Assembly (NCBI GenBank): GCA_016169945.1
Contig: JADLSH010000367.1
Location: 2,170,001 to 2,234,000 of the forward strand
Direction: 5' to 3'
From: Trachythela sp. YZ-2020
Lineage: Eukaryota; Cnidaria; Anthozoa; Malacalcyonacea; Clavulariidae
Length of the DNA: 64,000 nt
In this document: positions 48,398-59,915 of the stretch, piece after piece
Layout of the letters: every line of letters starts with the position of its first letter
Position numbering within the stretch: the stretch's first letter is position 1
Notes under the pieces: generated by a model
Database searches by the model: none
Told to the model about the DNA's origin: nothing
Seen by the model: the letters and a program-made list of their open reading frames with translations, nothing else
Position numbers and translations under genes: made by a program

Positions 48398-49210
48398 ATG
48401 GAAGAATTTCATATTGGAGCAATGAAGACCTCGCCGTACCCTTTAGACCAATGGTATTGGTATGTGGACGACAGTGAAATGAAGTCCAAGAAAGAACAGT
48501 CGGAAGAGATACTTGGACATTTGAATGGTATGGAGAAGGGTATAATTTATTGTATTTACAAAGGAGAGCAAGAATGGGATGTTTTACCGGTTCTGGATTT
48601 AAAGCAGAAAGTCGATAGGAAGACGAAGCAGGTTGAACGCATGGCACATTAATGTTAAAGAGAGATCAAACCATCCTCCCTGTATGAATAAAGGGTTATA
48701 AAAGGATTTGCGGACAGAGTACGAGCGTTGTGTGATCATAAACACCTGGGAGAATTGAAGAACACTAAAGACGTATTTGTAGCGAATGCATGGGTATGAG
48801 ATAAAGAAGGTTAAAAGAAGGATTGAGACAGAGGAAAGCAAGGAGAATGGATTGAGTCAATAAGCTTAAGGGTCATGTCAACATGACCTAATGAAGGAAA
48901 CGTCGATGCAAAATACGGCAAGAAATTACAAAAGTACCAACAACTGACTTGAGATACGGGAGAGAAGACAAGGTTATATTGTTACAATAGTACCAATTGT
49001 AATTGGGTGCCTAAAAGGAGGCATGAAACGAACAATAAAACAACTTGAGAGACTTATAACGGACGAGAATAGACCAAAACTGGTAGCAGATGCTAAAAAA
49101 TGTGTTTGATTCGAGAGTAAAAGTACACTACAACAGATGTAAAGTAAGTGGACTAGTACAAGAGGATTAAATATGTTGTTATGAGAATTTTTGTTAAAAT
49201 AGATTACCAA
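48398..49210 (+). pseudogene. Penelope-like element reverse transcriptase, decayed
   Basis: The 84-residue frame starting MEEFHIGAM contains MKTSPYPLDQWYWYVDDS, the RT motif C region of Penelope-like elements (ME-x-x-x-x-AL, then W-x-R-Y-V-D-D), followed by EQSEEILGHLN and VLPVLDLKQKVDRK. After a stop at 48650, other frames still show related sequence (VIKGFADRVRALCDHKHLGE near 48695-48755; WPNEGNVDAKYGKKLQKY near 48885). The usual C-terminal GIY-YIG endonuclease is not recognised, and the N-terminal RT half is absent. It is an old, truncated copy. Confidence 0.72.
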
Positions 49211-51022
49211 ACTTTGTTAGTTTAAATTTTTCCATCACGTGTTAATATTTGTTGATGGAAATAGATAGGGCCCATATTTTAGGGGTTCATGAATTGTAAA
49301 TAATAATACTAGATGGCACTCAAAGACTGCATACCTCCGCCAGCATATTAAGTCAAGTATTTTTGCGTAAATTATACATGCACTATTCACTATTTCTCCC
49401 TTTTTGCAGTGTTTAAAGTTACTAGTATATTTCAATGCTCTCTCATTTAAGTTGCATTATTTTGCTCTCGATCTCATGTAGTTTTGGAAATGTGCATTTC
49501 CGTTGCGAAAGTAGAGAACTTTGCCTGCACAGCAAGCCGAACTTCTCTTTTCCTCTTTGCAGTGACTATCTTTTACAAATATAATTATTTTTAAAGAGCG
49601 CCGTCCGAAACACTAAAAACCAGAGCGCTTATATACTGGGCGATATAACGCTGATCGATGTGTGATGCCAAAAAGGACTGGCACGAGCGTGCTTTTCGGC
49701 AAATGTTGACAAGGAGCGTGTTTTTTCCTACTTTTGTGTTTTCGCTGTTTTTTCTTGAACTACGAAATTAATTTTTGAAGAACCTCTTTTTTGACCGACG
49801 GAAACGCGCTGTATTTACGATCAGTTGTTTCAAATGTAAATATCTCCAGACGTGTTTACTCTCTGGCAACAGGACACGCGTCATTCGATATGTTTATATA
49901 TAATAATTTGCATACATGTTCATAAATTATCTAAAGATTTTACAATTATTTTTTATATAAACCTGAATTGCCAGACAGGATTTAGAATTTGCCCAGCAAC
50001 TGTTCACAAAAGTTGTAGCTCATGAAAAAAGGAATATAGTTGGAAAGTTTCAATGCCTTTGAAGAAGTGGAAATATTTTGTTTTCTTTTTTGAAATTCGC
50101 ATACAAATGGCCGAAATCGTTGAAATTTAATACGCGCACGCGATATAAATTACCAAAATGCCATATAAGGTTAGTGTTGCTTGCTATAAACCAATGAAAA
50201 TCCGCCATCTAGGCCATTACATCACGAGGAATCGATTGCCGGTACTTTCAAGCCGATGGGTGCACAGATCCCGGAGATTTTAGCTTCCGAAGTTGTCCGA
50301 GCGTGCGGCGACGCTGCAACAAGAAGGCATTTTCACGAGAATTGCCATAAATTAAAAGGGCTAGATTATTTCGTAATTTAAACAAAAATGGCAGCTTTTA
50401 ATAGATCTTTCCAAGCCCTGTCGAATGGTGGTATTTTAATTAGTTTATATTTTTTTAATTTGTAAACAAAACAAAATTCAGAGTGTTTAAAAGGGGCTAA
50501 ATCGGCCGCATAGCGTTGTAAACAAACACAATTTACTTCTCTAAAGAGATCGTAAAACGCTGAATCGAACGGTAGTATTTTCGTCCATGTTTGGTGCCTG
50601 CAACCAGAGATAAGGAGCAGCAAAGTCGTTGGTCTAATGGTCTTTATAGGACGATATCGCCCTATAAACATTAGGACCATGAGACGATAAAGGTGTAACG
50701 ACCAAGTAGTAACTCATGTATGGTATGAGTGATTGTTTGGCCTATAAAGATGTACTATAAAAGAAATATTGAGAATTATAACTCGCACTTTTGATGACTT
50801 CAATGGAGGGAAATTTTCAAAACAACATTTGGGCATGTTATCATCTTAACGTCTGAGTGGAGCGTTGTGGCAGTTAGGTTAAATTTTGCCTCGTTTGACC
50901 GTCATATTTTGCTGCAGGGGAAGTATGCAAATATTGTATTTTTCCGGCCATGTTACGATTCTCAGACGTTATCAGTGATGCCAAGTCCGAAAGGGTTGAA
51001 ACCGGGAGATTACCGGCCGATG
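49211..51022. other. Stretch without recognisable genes
   Basis: No coding frame of note. A small inverted repeat at about 50632-50680 (GGTCTAATGGTCTTTATAGG and near-complement) is the only structure seen. Confidence 0.5.
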
Positions 51023-51120
51023 TTCCCCGGATATAAGTCCCCGGATATAAGTCCCCGGATATAAGTCCGCGGATATAAGTCCCGGGGATAAGTCCCCGAT
51101 ATAAGTATCCGGGAATAAGT
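51023..51120 (+). repeat. Minisatellite, 14-16 bp unit GTCCCCGGATATAA
   Basis: Six or seven copies of CCCCGGATATAAGT with small variants. Confidence 0.88.
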
Positions 51121-51333
51121 GCTATTATAATTTAGTATAAACTTAGTAATAGACTATCACTTTTCCTGCGTTCTGATTGGCTACGCTACTCGTAGACTAT
51201 TAGTGATAGTCTACTAGTAGCAAAATTCAAAACAATGGCGTGAAAATTCACGTTTAAAATTAATATTAATACTTTTGTTTACTTTTGTATTGTGTTCCCT
51301 AGTTCTCAATAAATGCTATAGTTTATACTAAAA

Positions 51334-51433
51334 CAATTAGACAACTCGGCCTCGTTGGCTATGAGCGAATAGTCAACTCGGCTTCGCCTCGTTGACTATT
51401 CGCTCATAGCCAACTCGGCCTCGTTGTCTAATT
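51334..51433. repeat. 100-bp palindrome
   Basis: Arms starting CAATTAGACAAC and containing TGGCTATGAGCGAATAGTCA are inverted around GGCTTCG. Within the arms, CTCGGCCTCG is self-complementary-like. It lies in AT-rich DNA that also has other short inverted motifs (TAGACTATCA and TGATAGTCTA at 51150-51215). Confidence 0.8.
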
Positions 51434-51784
51434 GTTAAATAGTCATCCACCGTATATGAGCTATTCTGCAATCTGATTGGTTGAGCTATTCGCCGTATAT
51501 TATATCTTATTGGATTCTTCTGAGCCCAATATGGCAAAATATTAAGTCGAGACTTCAATATTGGGCGATCAAGAATAATCCAACCAAGTTTCGTCAGGTT
51601 TTGAAGTAGTGCAGTATGTTTATCTTCGATATTTGTAGAATCGATGTTTTGCTCAATTATCGCTCCGATGCAATGTCTCGCCGCTTCTTTTCTCGATTTA
51701 TCACATTTTTTCGTCTTGAAACGTATTTAGATTACAGTATCCAAATTGGTTCCAATCGAAAATTTAACACAGAGCTTCCGGCAT

Positions 51785-51975
51785 GTTGTAAAACATGGAC
51801 TGGACTATGGATTGGACTGGACTTGTAAACTATGGACTGGACTGGACTTGTAAAACATGGACTTGTAAAACATGGACTTGTAAAACACGGACTTGTAAAA
51901 CATGAACTTGTAAAACATGGACTTGTAAAACATGGACTTGTAAAACATGGACTTGTAAAATATGGACTTGTAGTC
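51785..51975 (+). repeat. Minisatellite, 15-bp unit ACTTGTAAAACATGG
   Basis: About eight regular units (51845-51970) are preceded by irregular TGGACTGGACT repeats. Confidence 0.9.
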
Positions 51976-52048
51976 TTGTAGGCAAGATTCTTGTTATAGT
52001 TTATCTGTTAATAATAATTTAGATAAACTACTAAGTCTGAGACTAAGT

Positions 52049-52125
52049 AGCGTCATCGTCAAATGTTCCGATTTCTGCCTACAATGGCGTCATCGTCAAG
52101 TGTTCCATTTCAGCCTACAAGACAA
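52049..52125 (+). repeat. 34-bp minisatellite, part left of the LINE
   Basis: Two copies of a unit containing CGTCATCGTCAAGTGTTCC and CAGCCTACAA; related units continue right of the LINE at 55985-56135. Confidence 0.7.
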
Positions 52126-52831
52126 GATTATTAAAACTCTCCAAGAAAAGTTAGTACAAGTTGGGGATGAACGAGCTTCATTAAATCTTACATCTGGAAT
52201 CTCCGGCCAAAATACACCGCCTAAATTTAAATTTAATGAGTGCTCTGAACAAAAGATCTGTCAAAGTAATAGAAATGATAATCCCGATTTAAAAACACAG
52301 AGTACTGACGAGTCGAACAAAGGAAACAATAGAATATTAAATACACTACCCATAACATCTCCTTTAGTGCGCAAACAGAAAGTAAGCCGAGCGTATCAAA
52401 ATGCCAAAGGTGGTGTGAATACCCAATTAAATTGTAATTTATCAACACGAAACAAGGGAAATGTTGATATGTATCATCGTACACGATTGAGTACCTCACC
52501 CTTAGCCAAATCATTAAAGGATAACTTACATCATGGTACCTCCCAGAGCGGCAACATTGGTCGAAATCTCCCTAGTGGCCATACACGCGACAAGGCCAAT
52601 CAATGTCTCAACCAATCTCACTCAGCGAAATATAAAACAAATCCTTTTCGGAAATTTCAATACCGAAACAGACCACCCTCCTGCCTTCGCCGACCATCCA
52701 AAGACTGGTTAAATCACCTACGCTTTGTACGTCAAATAACCACAAATTGTACCCCAACACCGAAATGCCAAGTCAACCGATTGTCTTTCTACCTCTGTGC
52801 GGAGCCATATAAACCACAACGAATTAAATAA
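52126..52831 (+). pseudogene. LINE ORF1-like region
   Basis: An open frame of up to 243 residues without its own ATG at the start. The N-terminus is helical with a coiled-coil tendency (QDKIIKTLQEKLVQVGDERASL). The rest is polar, rich in Asn, Ser, Lys and Arg, with no zinc knuckle or RRM visible. Its position before the endonuclease frame and its composition fit an RNA-binding ORF1 protein of a LINE, possibly truncated at the 5' end by incomplete reverse transcription. Confidence 0.5.
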
Positions 52832-53906
52832 TGTAATATCTAGAAAATTAGTTCGCCAACTCTACCAAATACCTGCTTTACCTGTGACAACTTCACATAT
52901 AATACCTGTTCGTATTACTAGCCGACTCAAAAGTGCCTATGATAAAATCAACTATGATAGTGATAAGGTCAGGGGTCATGCTCCTTCGAACTGTATTCAT
53001 ATTAACGGTGGCACCAAAATTATGTCAAAACTGCCTTCGTTTCTTGTAACCAATGCATGTCACGTAACCAATAAAGTCGACGAACTTGCCAGTGTCATTG
53101 AACTAAATAACGCTGATATCACTATTGTAACGGAATCCTGGTTATCAGACTGTATCCCCTCGTCGGTGGTAGATATTGGAAAATCCTTTAATATATATCG
53201 CAAAGACAGACCTACTCCAGGGGGTGGTATTTTAGCCTACGTACATAACTCTATACCTACCAAAAGACTCTGCCATCTTGAGACAAATGATATGGAAGTG
53301 CTATGGCTTATACACAACCCAACCAGAATGCGAAGACCTTATAGCTGCATAGTAACTGCTGGAATATACTTTCCCCCGAGCAAGTCAGCAAATGAAGCTA
53401 AAGAATTCACCGAATATATAACTAAATGTCTTGACTCCATACTCAAGGAAAGACCATCAGCGGCTATAGTAGTTACAGGGGACTTTAATCACCTGAACCC
53501 AAGTCAAATCTGCCAAAGATTCAATCTACGAAAGACAGTTCTTGCCCCTACCCGTGGCTCAAATACTCTGGATCAACTCCTTACGAATATGTCCAAACTT
53601 TACAATAAAGTACAACATCTTCCTCCTTTGGGCCGATCTGACCACCAATGTGTCCTTATTACACCATTAAACCAGGAAAATCAAAGCAAGGCAACAACAA
53701 GATCCGTGAGAAATTTACACCCTGAAAATATAAGAGCGCTGGGTCTCGCGCTCAATCTGGAAAACTGGGAGGATGTCTATGATGCAAATGATGTGGATGA
53801 TAAGGTACAATGTTTTAATGAAATCATCGGAAACATGTTGGACAAATGGACACCTACACACCGGCAAGGGGTGTACGTATGCACCCAAACGATAAAGAGT
53901 GGATGA
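52797..53906 (+). pseudogene. LINE AP-endonuclease domain
   Basis: An open frame of 369 residues. From about residue 80 it shows the exonuclease-endonuclease-phosphatase fold: LPSFLVTNACHVTNKVDEL, ITIVTESWL (catalytic Glu), FNIYRKDRPTPGGGILAYV, AAIVVTGDFNHL (GDFN) and GRSDHQCVLI (SDH). These are the catalytic motifs that nick target DNA to start reverse transcription. The frame ends at 53906, and the next part of the polyprotein continues in another frame from 53846, so a frameshift separates it from the RT. Confidence 0.88.
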
Positions 53907-55697
53907 CGCCCTATATAAAGACTCAAATAAGAGCAAGACAAACAGCATTTACTAAAGGAGACAAATATGAATATAGGAAACTTTGTGCTAAAGTTGCTAA
54001 TCTAATTACGAACGCTAAACAAAGGTATTATGAGAATAAAGCAAGCTCTATCCGCTTTTCTAATCCAAGGAAGTGGTTTACATGTATTTACTCATTATGT
54101 GGAGCCGGAAAACAGTCCTCTTTTACACCAACACATATAACGCAAATGGATTTAAAGTCAACGGCGAATAAGTTACTTGATGCATTTATTGCTCCCTGGG
54201 CCAACCGAGTTACAAATTCCTTGGCAGCCAGGGTCGCAGAGGTAGAAATTATAGACCACGAACCGCCACTACCAAGCATCGGACAAGTAAAGACAATATT
54301 AAAGTTTTAAATCCCAAGAAGGCAACCGGTGTTGACGGTGTACCTGCATGGGTACTAAAGCGTTTCCATGAAGAACTAGCCCCGAGTATCCACGAAATTA
54401 TCTGCGCTAGTATCCTCCAATGTAAATACCCAAGCCCTTATAAACATGCTCTGATTAGCCCTGTTCCGAAGGTAAACAATCCTGAGGATTTAAGTACTGA
54501 CTTCAGGCAGATTTCAATCCTACCGCAAGTCGCAAAAGTCTTGGAGAAGGTACAATTAAAGCTAAACCAAGCTGATCTTAAAATTAAAACCAACCAGCAC
54601 GCGTTTACGAGGGTAGATCAACAGTTAGCGCTTTGACAAGCATGACTCAGGATTGGTATGACGCCACAGATAAAGGCAGCCCACATGATGGTGTACATGC
54701 GCTGTTTATAGATTTCCGGAAAGCGTTCGACCTCGTCGATCATGAGATCCTGCTAACGAAGTTGGGAAGTATGGGGGTTAATAAGTCATTTTGGTTATGG
54801 TGTCAGAGTTTTCTGACCAATCGGACACAGCAAGTTAAATTCCTAAATGCCCTCTCCAGAGTGGAAACAATACCGGCTGGTGTCCCCCAAGGGGCTGTTA
54901 TCTCCCTACGCTATTTAACATTTATATCAATGACATGGAAGATTGTATTCCAAACGAACTTCCAACAACCATATGTAAGTACGCCGATGATTGTAGCCAA
55001 TATGAACTTGTCTCTACTGGATCAAACAGTAAAATGCAAGAAGTAGTGCATCTTTTGGAAGACTGGGCTACCCAAAACAAAATGGAGTTAAATACCGGTA
55101 AGACAAAAGATATGTGGATAGGATTTACGAGATCAAGCCCAGCCCCCCCAAGTATCAGTATAGGCAACGAAACGATTGAAAGAGTCACAAAATTTAAACT
55201 CCTTGGGGTTACCATGCAAAACGACCTTAAATGGAAGTCACATGTACAAGATATTGTTAAGAAGGCAAGTAAAAATCTACTTCGTGAGAGTCTGCAGGAA
55301 AGCAAATCTCCCAAGCAATATAGGGCTAACAACCTACTGCACAAAGATAAGACCCATACTGGAATATGCGGCACCAATCTGGGCTGGCTTACCATATTAC
55401 CTAAAGGAGGATATTGAAAGGGTACAAAATCGCTGTTTAGACATCATTGGCTTATCAAGAAACAAAATTGAATCGCTTGCGTCAAGAAGAAATTATTTAA
55501 CAAGTAACGAATACAATAACATACTAAATTCAGAAAATCACCCATGTAAAAGACTGATTCGCAGAACTAACGCGCATGAACATAACTTAAGGACAGGTTA
55601 TAACCCACTACTGGCACCAATATCATCCACAGATAGACATAAACAATCTTTCATACCTAGAGCTGCCTGGTTGAAATATTTTAATGAACATGGCTAA
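53846..55697 (+). pseudogene. LINE reverse transcriptase, in several frames
   Basis: The first frame (53846-54310) has the pre-RT helical region. A gap of about 320 bp holds further RT sequence (ATGVDGVPAWVLKRFHEEL near 54320; VNNPEDLSTDFRQISILP near 54480). Next, 54633-55046 contains LFIDFRKAFDLVDHEIL (motif A) and IPAGVPQGAVISL (motif B). The YADD catalytic box (ICKYADDCSQYEL) appears at about 54980 in the overlapping frame 54935-55417. The last frame to 55697 holds the thumb and C-terminal part. At least four frame changes are needed to read it through. Confidence 0.85.
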
Positions 55698-55905
55698 CTA
55701 AACAAAACCATTTGTATACATAGGAATAGCTCCTTTTATTCTAGTAAAATGTACATTATTGTAGTTTTTACATATCTTAAACACTGAAAATTTAATGAAC
55801 ATGGTTAACTAAACAAAACTATTTGTATACATAGATAATAGCTCTCCTCTATTCTAGTAAAATGTACATTATTATCGATGAAGCTTTTACATATCTTAAA
55901 AATTG
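55680..55905 (+). repeat. Duplicated LINE 3' end unit
   Basis: A 111-bp unit starting TTTAATGAACATGG (55680-55790) is followed by a diverged second copy (55791-55905). Both contain TTCTAGTAAAATGTACATTA. Confidence 0.85.
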
Positions 55906-55984
55906 TTGTAAAAATTTTCTAAAATACTTTAATTGTAATACCACTGTAATTCTTCTGCCAAAGGTGGTAAATAAAATATATTAT

Positions 55985-56135
55985 TATCGTCAAGTGTTCC
56001 CTTTCCCCCTGGAGTAACGTCGGCAAGTGTTCCCTTACGGCCTGCAATGACATCGGCAAGCGTTCTCTTTCACCCAGGAGTACCATCGACAAACGTTCCC
56101 ATTCAACCTGGAATGGCATCGCCCGTAAGCGTCGT
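55985..56135 (+). repeat. 34-bp minisatellite, part right of the LINE
   Basis: Four diverged units with GTCGGCAAGTGTTCCCTT and TGCAATGACAT-type ends, related to the units at 52049-52125. Confidence 0.7.
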
Positions 56136-56185
56136 CGCTGGTAATGCAAGTCTCTCCATCGATCTCACCGGTATATATACACATT

Positions 56186-56641
56186 AGAGACCTTTAGCAT
56201 AGCGTAAATTTTTCAGACCGCGAACCACAAACCGCGGTTTCAGGTTAGCGGTTTGCCGTTAGACGTTTGGGCAGTTTGGTGCATTTAGCTTGACGTTTCA
56301 TTCCTGCTTACCGCGTAATGAGTCCGCCATGTTTTGTTTACTTCCGCATGGCTATTCTCACTTGCTCGGTAATAATCGCCATAACTCTTGTAAAAGTTAT
56401 AATCTAAGGATAAAAATTGCCATGTATCAAGAAAAGAGGCCAAATAACTTTGCTTTAGTAGTTAAACGTGTGTTTGTAAACTTTAAATAGTGTTAAAATG
56501 TTGCCGTATTTCACTTACCGCTAGAACACCTTCTTGCGGTTGAAACGTCAACGTCAAACGCCAAACGCGACCGCAAGACCAGAGTCACGTGATATTTTGC
56601 GGTTTGCGGTTTTTGCGAAAAACGCAATGCTAAAGGTCTCT
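56186..56641. mobile_element. Inverted-repeat MITE AGAGACCTTTAGCAT, 456 bp
   Basis: Ends AGAGACCTTTAGCAT / ATGCTAAAGGTCTCT with flanking ATT on both sides (56183-56185, 56642-56644). GCGGTTTGCGG motifs repeat in both subterminal regions. A 3-bp duplication suggests a Harbinger-type or related origin. Confidence 0.72.
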
Positions 56642-57728
56642 ATTAGCCAGTATTGTGCGCGAAATGAACTACCCGAATTTACACCTGCATCCTGCTACTT
56701 GCCCGACGATCTGATCCCATTTCTTCATCAAGAACATTATGATTTGATATTAGTGTTAAATTGGGACTTAATTTTCAACAAATTAACTGAAGATGCAAAA
56801 GACGTTTGTACATGGACATGGTTTTATACTTTTATACCATAGACACATTTTTAGGAAATTAATAACTTAGTGATAGGCCGATTATTAACTCTACCATACT
56901 ATACAGTGTACATGCACGGTAAGCCATCGAGTTTCCAGACCATAACATATATATCTTGATCAGATTGACTAAAAAAAAAAACAGATCCATAAAGCACATT
57001 ACATTTCCCATCACATTCATCGCCTTCAGCAAACACAAGAGATTTTTTGTCGGTGAAAATCCATAATTTGTTCGATTTTCTGACAATCTCAGGCAGCGTG
57101 GCTGTCGATACCCGGGGATATTCAGTTGAGAGCTCGCGAGTTCGAATTACACTCTCTATTGTTATTGGTTCATTACATTGTTGTCGCGTGAACGCGTTCG
57201 AATCAACAATAAGCAAAATATAAAAAAATTCTGTAATGCCATTTTTTTGAAAAAGGCAAAAATGTCGTTTTCTTCGATAAAATTTTTTTGGCATTACAGA
57301 ATTTTTATTTTTGGTACAATGAAAGATTTTTGCGGTGCAATACAGCATGCAAAATTTGAACATAAATCACCGGACAAAATAATGAGATATAGCGCATTGT
57401 TTTTCAAAAATGGAATTATTTAATGACGTCAGCAATTGACATGAAACGGTATATAACACGCGCAATGACGCGAGATGGCGTGAACAACTGCTTACGTCAG
57501 ATCATTTTGTAAGTTCTTTCGTTAATATTCCCGCGCGCACAAATGGTCACACGGATTTGTTCATAGAGTATGAAGTTTTGTTTTCGCGATTCTTGAATAA
57601 GGTTTTTGTGATTACTATATCGAGCCACCTTAACTGTAATTACAATTATTTTATATACTCTTTAAAATACTACTGTAGTTATATCATTCATTTTTCTAAT
57701 CTTGTAGGTTAAATTAGCCTGATGCCTC
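56642..57728. other. Stretch without a supported gene
   Basis: Contains a hairpin at about 57222-57307 (AAATTCTGTAATGCC and complement). Open frames here lack recognisable motifs. Confidence 0.45.
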
Positions 57729-57920
57729 CTCTCTCCTCTGCAGAGGCTTTTTAGCGAGCGCCGCGATGTAGCAAAGCGAGATATTGAAAGATTGGGAGAG
57801 GAAGGCGCGCTTACATGACTGCGCGCGTTCACTATTAAACCTGAATGCCTCACATTCTCCGGGTATTAAGCCCGCGAATTGAGTTAAAATCTTAAATAAA
57901 CGCCTCTGCAGAGGAGAGAG
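57729..57920. mobile_element. Short inverted-repeat element with 9-bp duplication, 192 bp
   Basis: Ends CTCTCTCCTCTGCAGAGGC and complement are flanked by TGATGCCTC on both sides (57720-57728, 57921-57929). A 9-bp duplication would fit Mutator-like or Merlin-like elements. Related ends occur at 61000-61166. Confidence 0.78.
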
Positions 57921-58033
57921 TGATGCCTCTGTAAATTTACGTTCGGTTAAATTTTGCTTCCCATAATGCATGGCTGCGAGGCAGCACTTCACTTGCGATA
58001 GTAACTTCTAGTTATTATTAATTAAGGATTAAT

Positions 58034-58161
58034 AAAGCACTCTGCGTTACGAGAGTTTAATACTGCACGAGACGCAGTCCAATGCAGTATTAAACTTCGA
58101 GTTCCTTGTTCGTGAACGAGTGCTTGTAAATCACGATAATGCACGAACAAAGAGTGCTTTA
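58034..58161. repeat. Nested hairpin
   Basis: Outer arms AAAGCACTCT / AGAGTGCTTT enclose inner arms AGTTTAATACTGCA / TGCAGTATTAAACT (58054-58096). Confidence 0.7.
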
Positions 58162-59026
58162 AACGTTTTAATATTCAATTTGAGTAAACGCTTTGGCGGT
58201 ATTTTTTTATTTATGAATTATGAGCAAAAACATTCTATAAACTTTGGTGAACTAACTGTTTACTAGTTCCTTGTTTAGTTTTGATAATATTCAAAAGAGT
58301 TTTTAGAATATTTTAAAACGACAAATAGCTTTTATATATAAGAAACAACCTTGTTGTTGTTTTGAATCTGTCTGCCGACTTAAGAATATATTTTCAAATT
58401 TCAACCGGCTTCGCCTCATTCACAACTTATATTCCGTAAATTCGTAAAATAAACTAAATAAACAACACATGTTTACGTTTAAATACGGAATTATTTTAGA
58501 AATTTAGCCACTTCGTGGTTTTGGGATTGTCTTCGGTTTAAAATAAACGAAATCTTATAAACTTTTCCATTCGTGAATTCGGGCGCCATCTTGCCGTGCT
58601 GATATAAACTATAAGTCTATAACGGCACGGCCGTGCGTAACGGTGCGTTGTTGCCATAAAAATGCACACACGTGGTACAAATTGACCAATAAGAACGCGA
58701 GTTTACGAAAATTGAGTATTTTAAAAACCGTATTGACAAACATTCCACTTGAAAGTTGAAACGTGGCAGCTGCCAACTTCCGTTGCATCACACAATAAAT
58801 ATAAATTCCTTATCCAAAAGAATATAATAAAGAATAGAGAATACTGATTACTGTCATCTTACTGAATTTAAAACACTTACTAAACGTTTCTAAGCGCTTG
58901 ACGTTTTTCTTTTACTGATATCGATCACTAGAACATACATGAGTAAAACAGCATATCTCGTGACGGATGCATGCAGCATGATATTGTCAATATTGAATTA
59001 TTTATGCGCGATATAATGGGTTTTCA
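58162..59026. other. Stretch without recognisable genes
   Basis: No supported coding frame or repeat. Confidence 0.45.
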
Positions 59027-59265
59027 CTTGTTTCCATCTATCAAACTGACGTTACGCAATTTTCCCGATTTTCAAAGATTTTCATATTCGTTTTTCTTGA
59101 TTTTTCGTCATCAATTTGGTTAGGGTTAGGTTAGGGTTAGGTTTAGGGTTAGGTTTTGGGTTAGGGGTTATGGTAGGTTTTAGGGTTAGGGTCAATTACA
59201 AAGTTTTTAACTTTACTTCAAAGTTGAAAAAATGACGTAACGTCAGTTTGGTAGATGGAAACAAG
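59027..59265. mobile_element. MITE carrying telomere-like repeats
   Basis: Inverted ends of about 35 bp, CTTGTTTCCATCTA followed by CAAACTGACGTTACG, enclose an imperfect TTAGGG array. No clear target duplication is seen. Confidence 0.68.
59118..59192 (+). repeat. Interstitial telomere-like repeat (TTAGGG variants)
   Basis: About ten degenerate units (GGTTAGGGTTAG, GGTTTAGGG, GGTTTTGGG). It lies inside an inverted-repeat element far from any visible chromosome end. Confidence 0.85.
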
Positions 59266-59369
59266 ATGGACACCAGTAGAATTCCTATTTCTGTTTAATT
59301 GCAACAGAGCCAGAAGCGAAAGTTATTGTCGTCTGAGACTAAAACTCTTATCGTTTTCAATTCAGAAAT

Positions 59370-59915
59370 ATGTCAGTTACTAAAGCTATTTTGTTTGTCG
59401 CATTCCTCGTTGTTTTGTACGGCGAAACTAAAGGCTTCGAATGTACCAGCAGCTACCAATGCTCCGGATCACTAGTGTGCTGTAAACCAAACGATTTATA
59501 TTACCGATGTCGCTCGGACTGTATTGGAAAGTCTTGTGTGTCCAACTCAGACTGTGGTGGCGACAATGAATACTGTTGTGACTATGAATGTCAAGAAGGG
59601 ATCTGTGTTTTGGCTGGTTGGATTATCGCCATAATTGTGCTGAGCGTTCTTGGTGGTATTGCAACAATTGTTGGTGTTGTGTTATGTTTCTACTGTTCAT
59701 ACCGTCCTAGATCTCCTGGTATCATTGTCGCTACTCGACCTGCAGTCACAATGCCAGCTACAACAGTTGTTGCTGGTTCAAGTCAAGTTAACTATGCTCA
59801 TGGTCAGATCTACCCACCAGTTCAACAACCAGTGCCTGGTTATGGACCTCCACCGGCATACTACCAACCACCACCGGCATACTACCAACCACCACAGACA
59901 GAGCCACAGAAGTAA
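59370..59915 (+). CDS. Single-pass membrane protein with Cys-rich ectodomain and PPxY tail
   Basis: 181 residues, single exon in this window. Signal peptide 1-22 (AILFVAFLVVLYGETKG), ectodomain 23-80 with 12 cysteines including two CC pairs (CC37-38, CC69-70), transmembrane helix about 83-108, and a cytoplasmic tail rich in Pro and Tyr with two PPPAYY motifs that fit WW-domain ligands (PPxY). The architecture resembles Shisa and CYYR1-type adaptors, which act in trafficking of receptors or ubiquitin ligases. The two Cys repeats also recall a small WAP/Dickkopf-like pattern. No close family can be named. It is the best candidate for a functional host gene here and could be a retrocopy, as it has no introns. 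Confidence 0.8.
   Translation: MSVTKAILFVAFLVVLYGETKGFECTSSYQCSGSLVCCKPNDLYYRCRSDCIGKSCVSNSDCGGDNEYCCDYECQEGICVLAGWIIAIIVLSVLGGIATIVGVVLCFYCSYRPRSPGIIVATRPAVTMPATTVVAGSSQVNYAHGQIYPPVQQPVPGYGPPPAYYQPPPAYYQPPQTEPQK

Larger units (their letters stand above)
52126..55905 (+). mobile_element. APE-type LINE retrotransposon, frameshifted
   Basis: It contains, in order, an ORF1-like region, an AP-endonuclease-like domain, and a reverse transcriptase spread over several frames, ending in a duplicated 3'UTR unit. The layout is that of CR1/Jockey-group non-LTR elements. Several frameshifts make it inactive. It lies between parts of a 34-bp minisatellite. Confidence 0.85.

Noticed and set aside
56899..57363. 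154-residue minus-strand frame
   Set aside because: Codon content and sequence look random, no domain or homology pattern is visible, and it overlaps an inverted repeat.
59118..59192. Chromosome end
   Set aside because: The telomere-like array is short, degenerate, enclosed by inverted repeats and followed by a gene.
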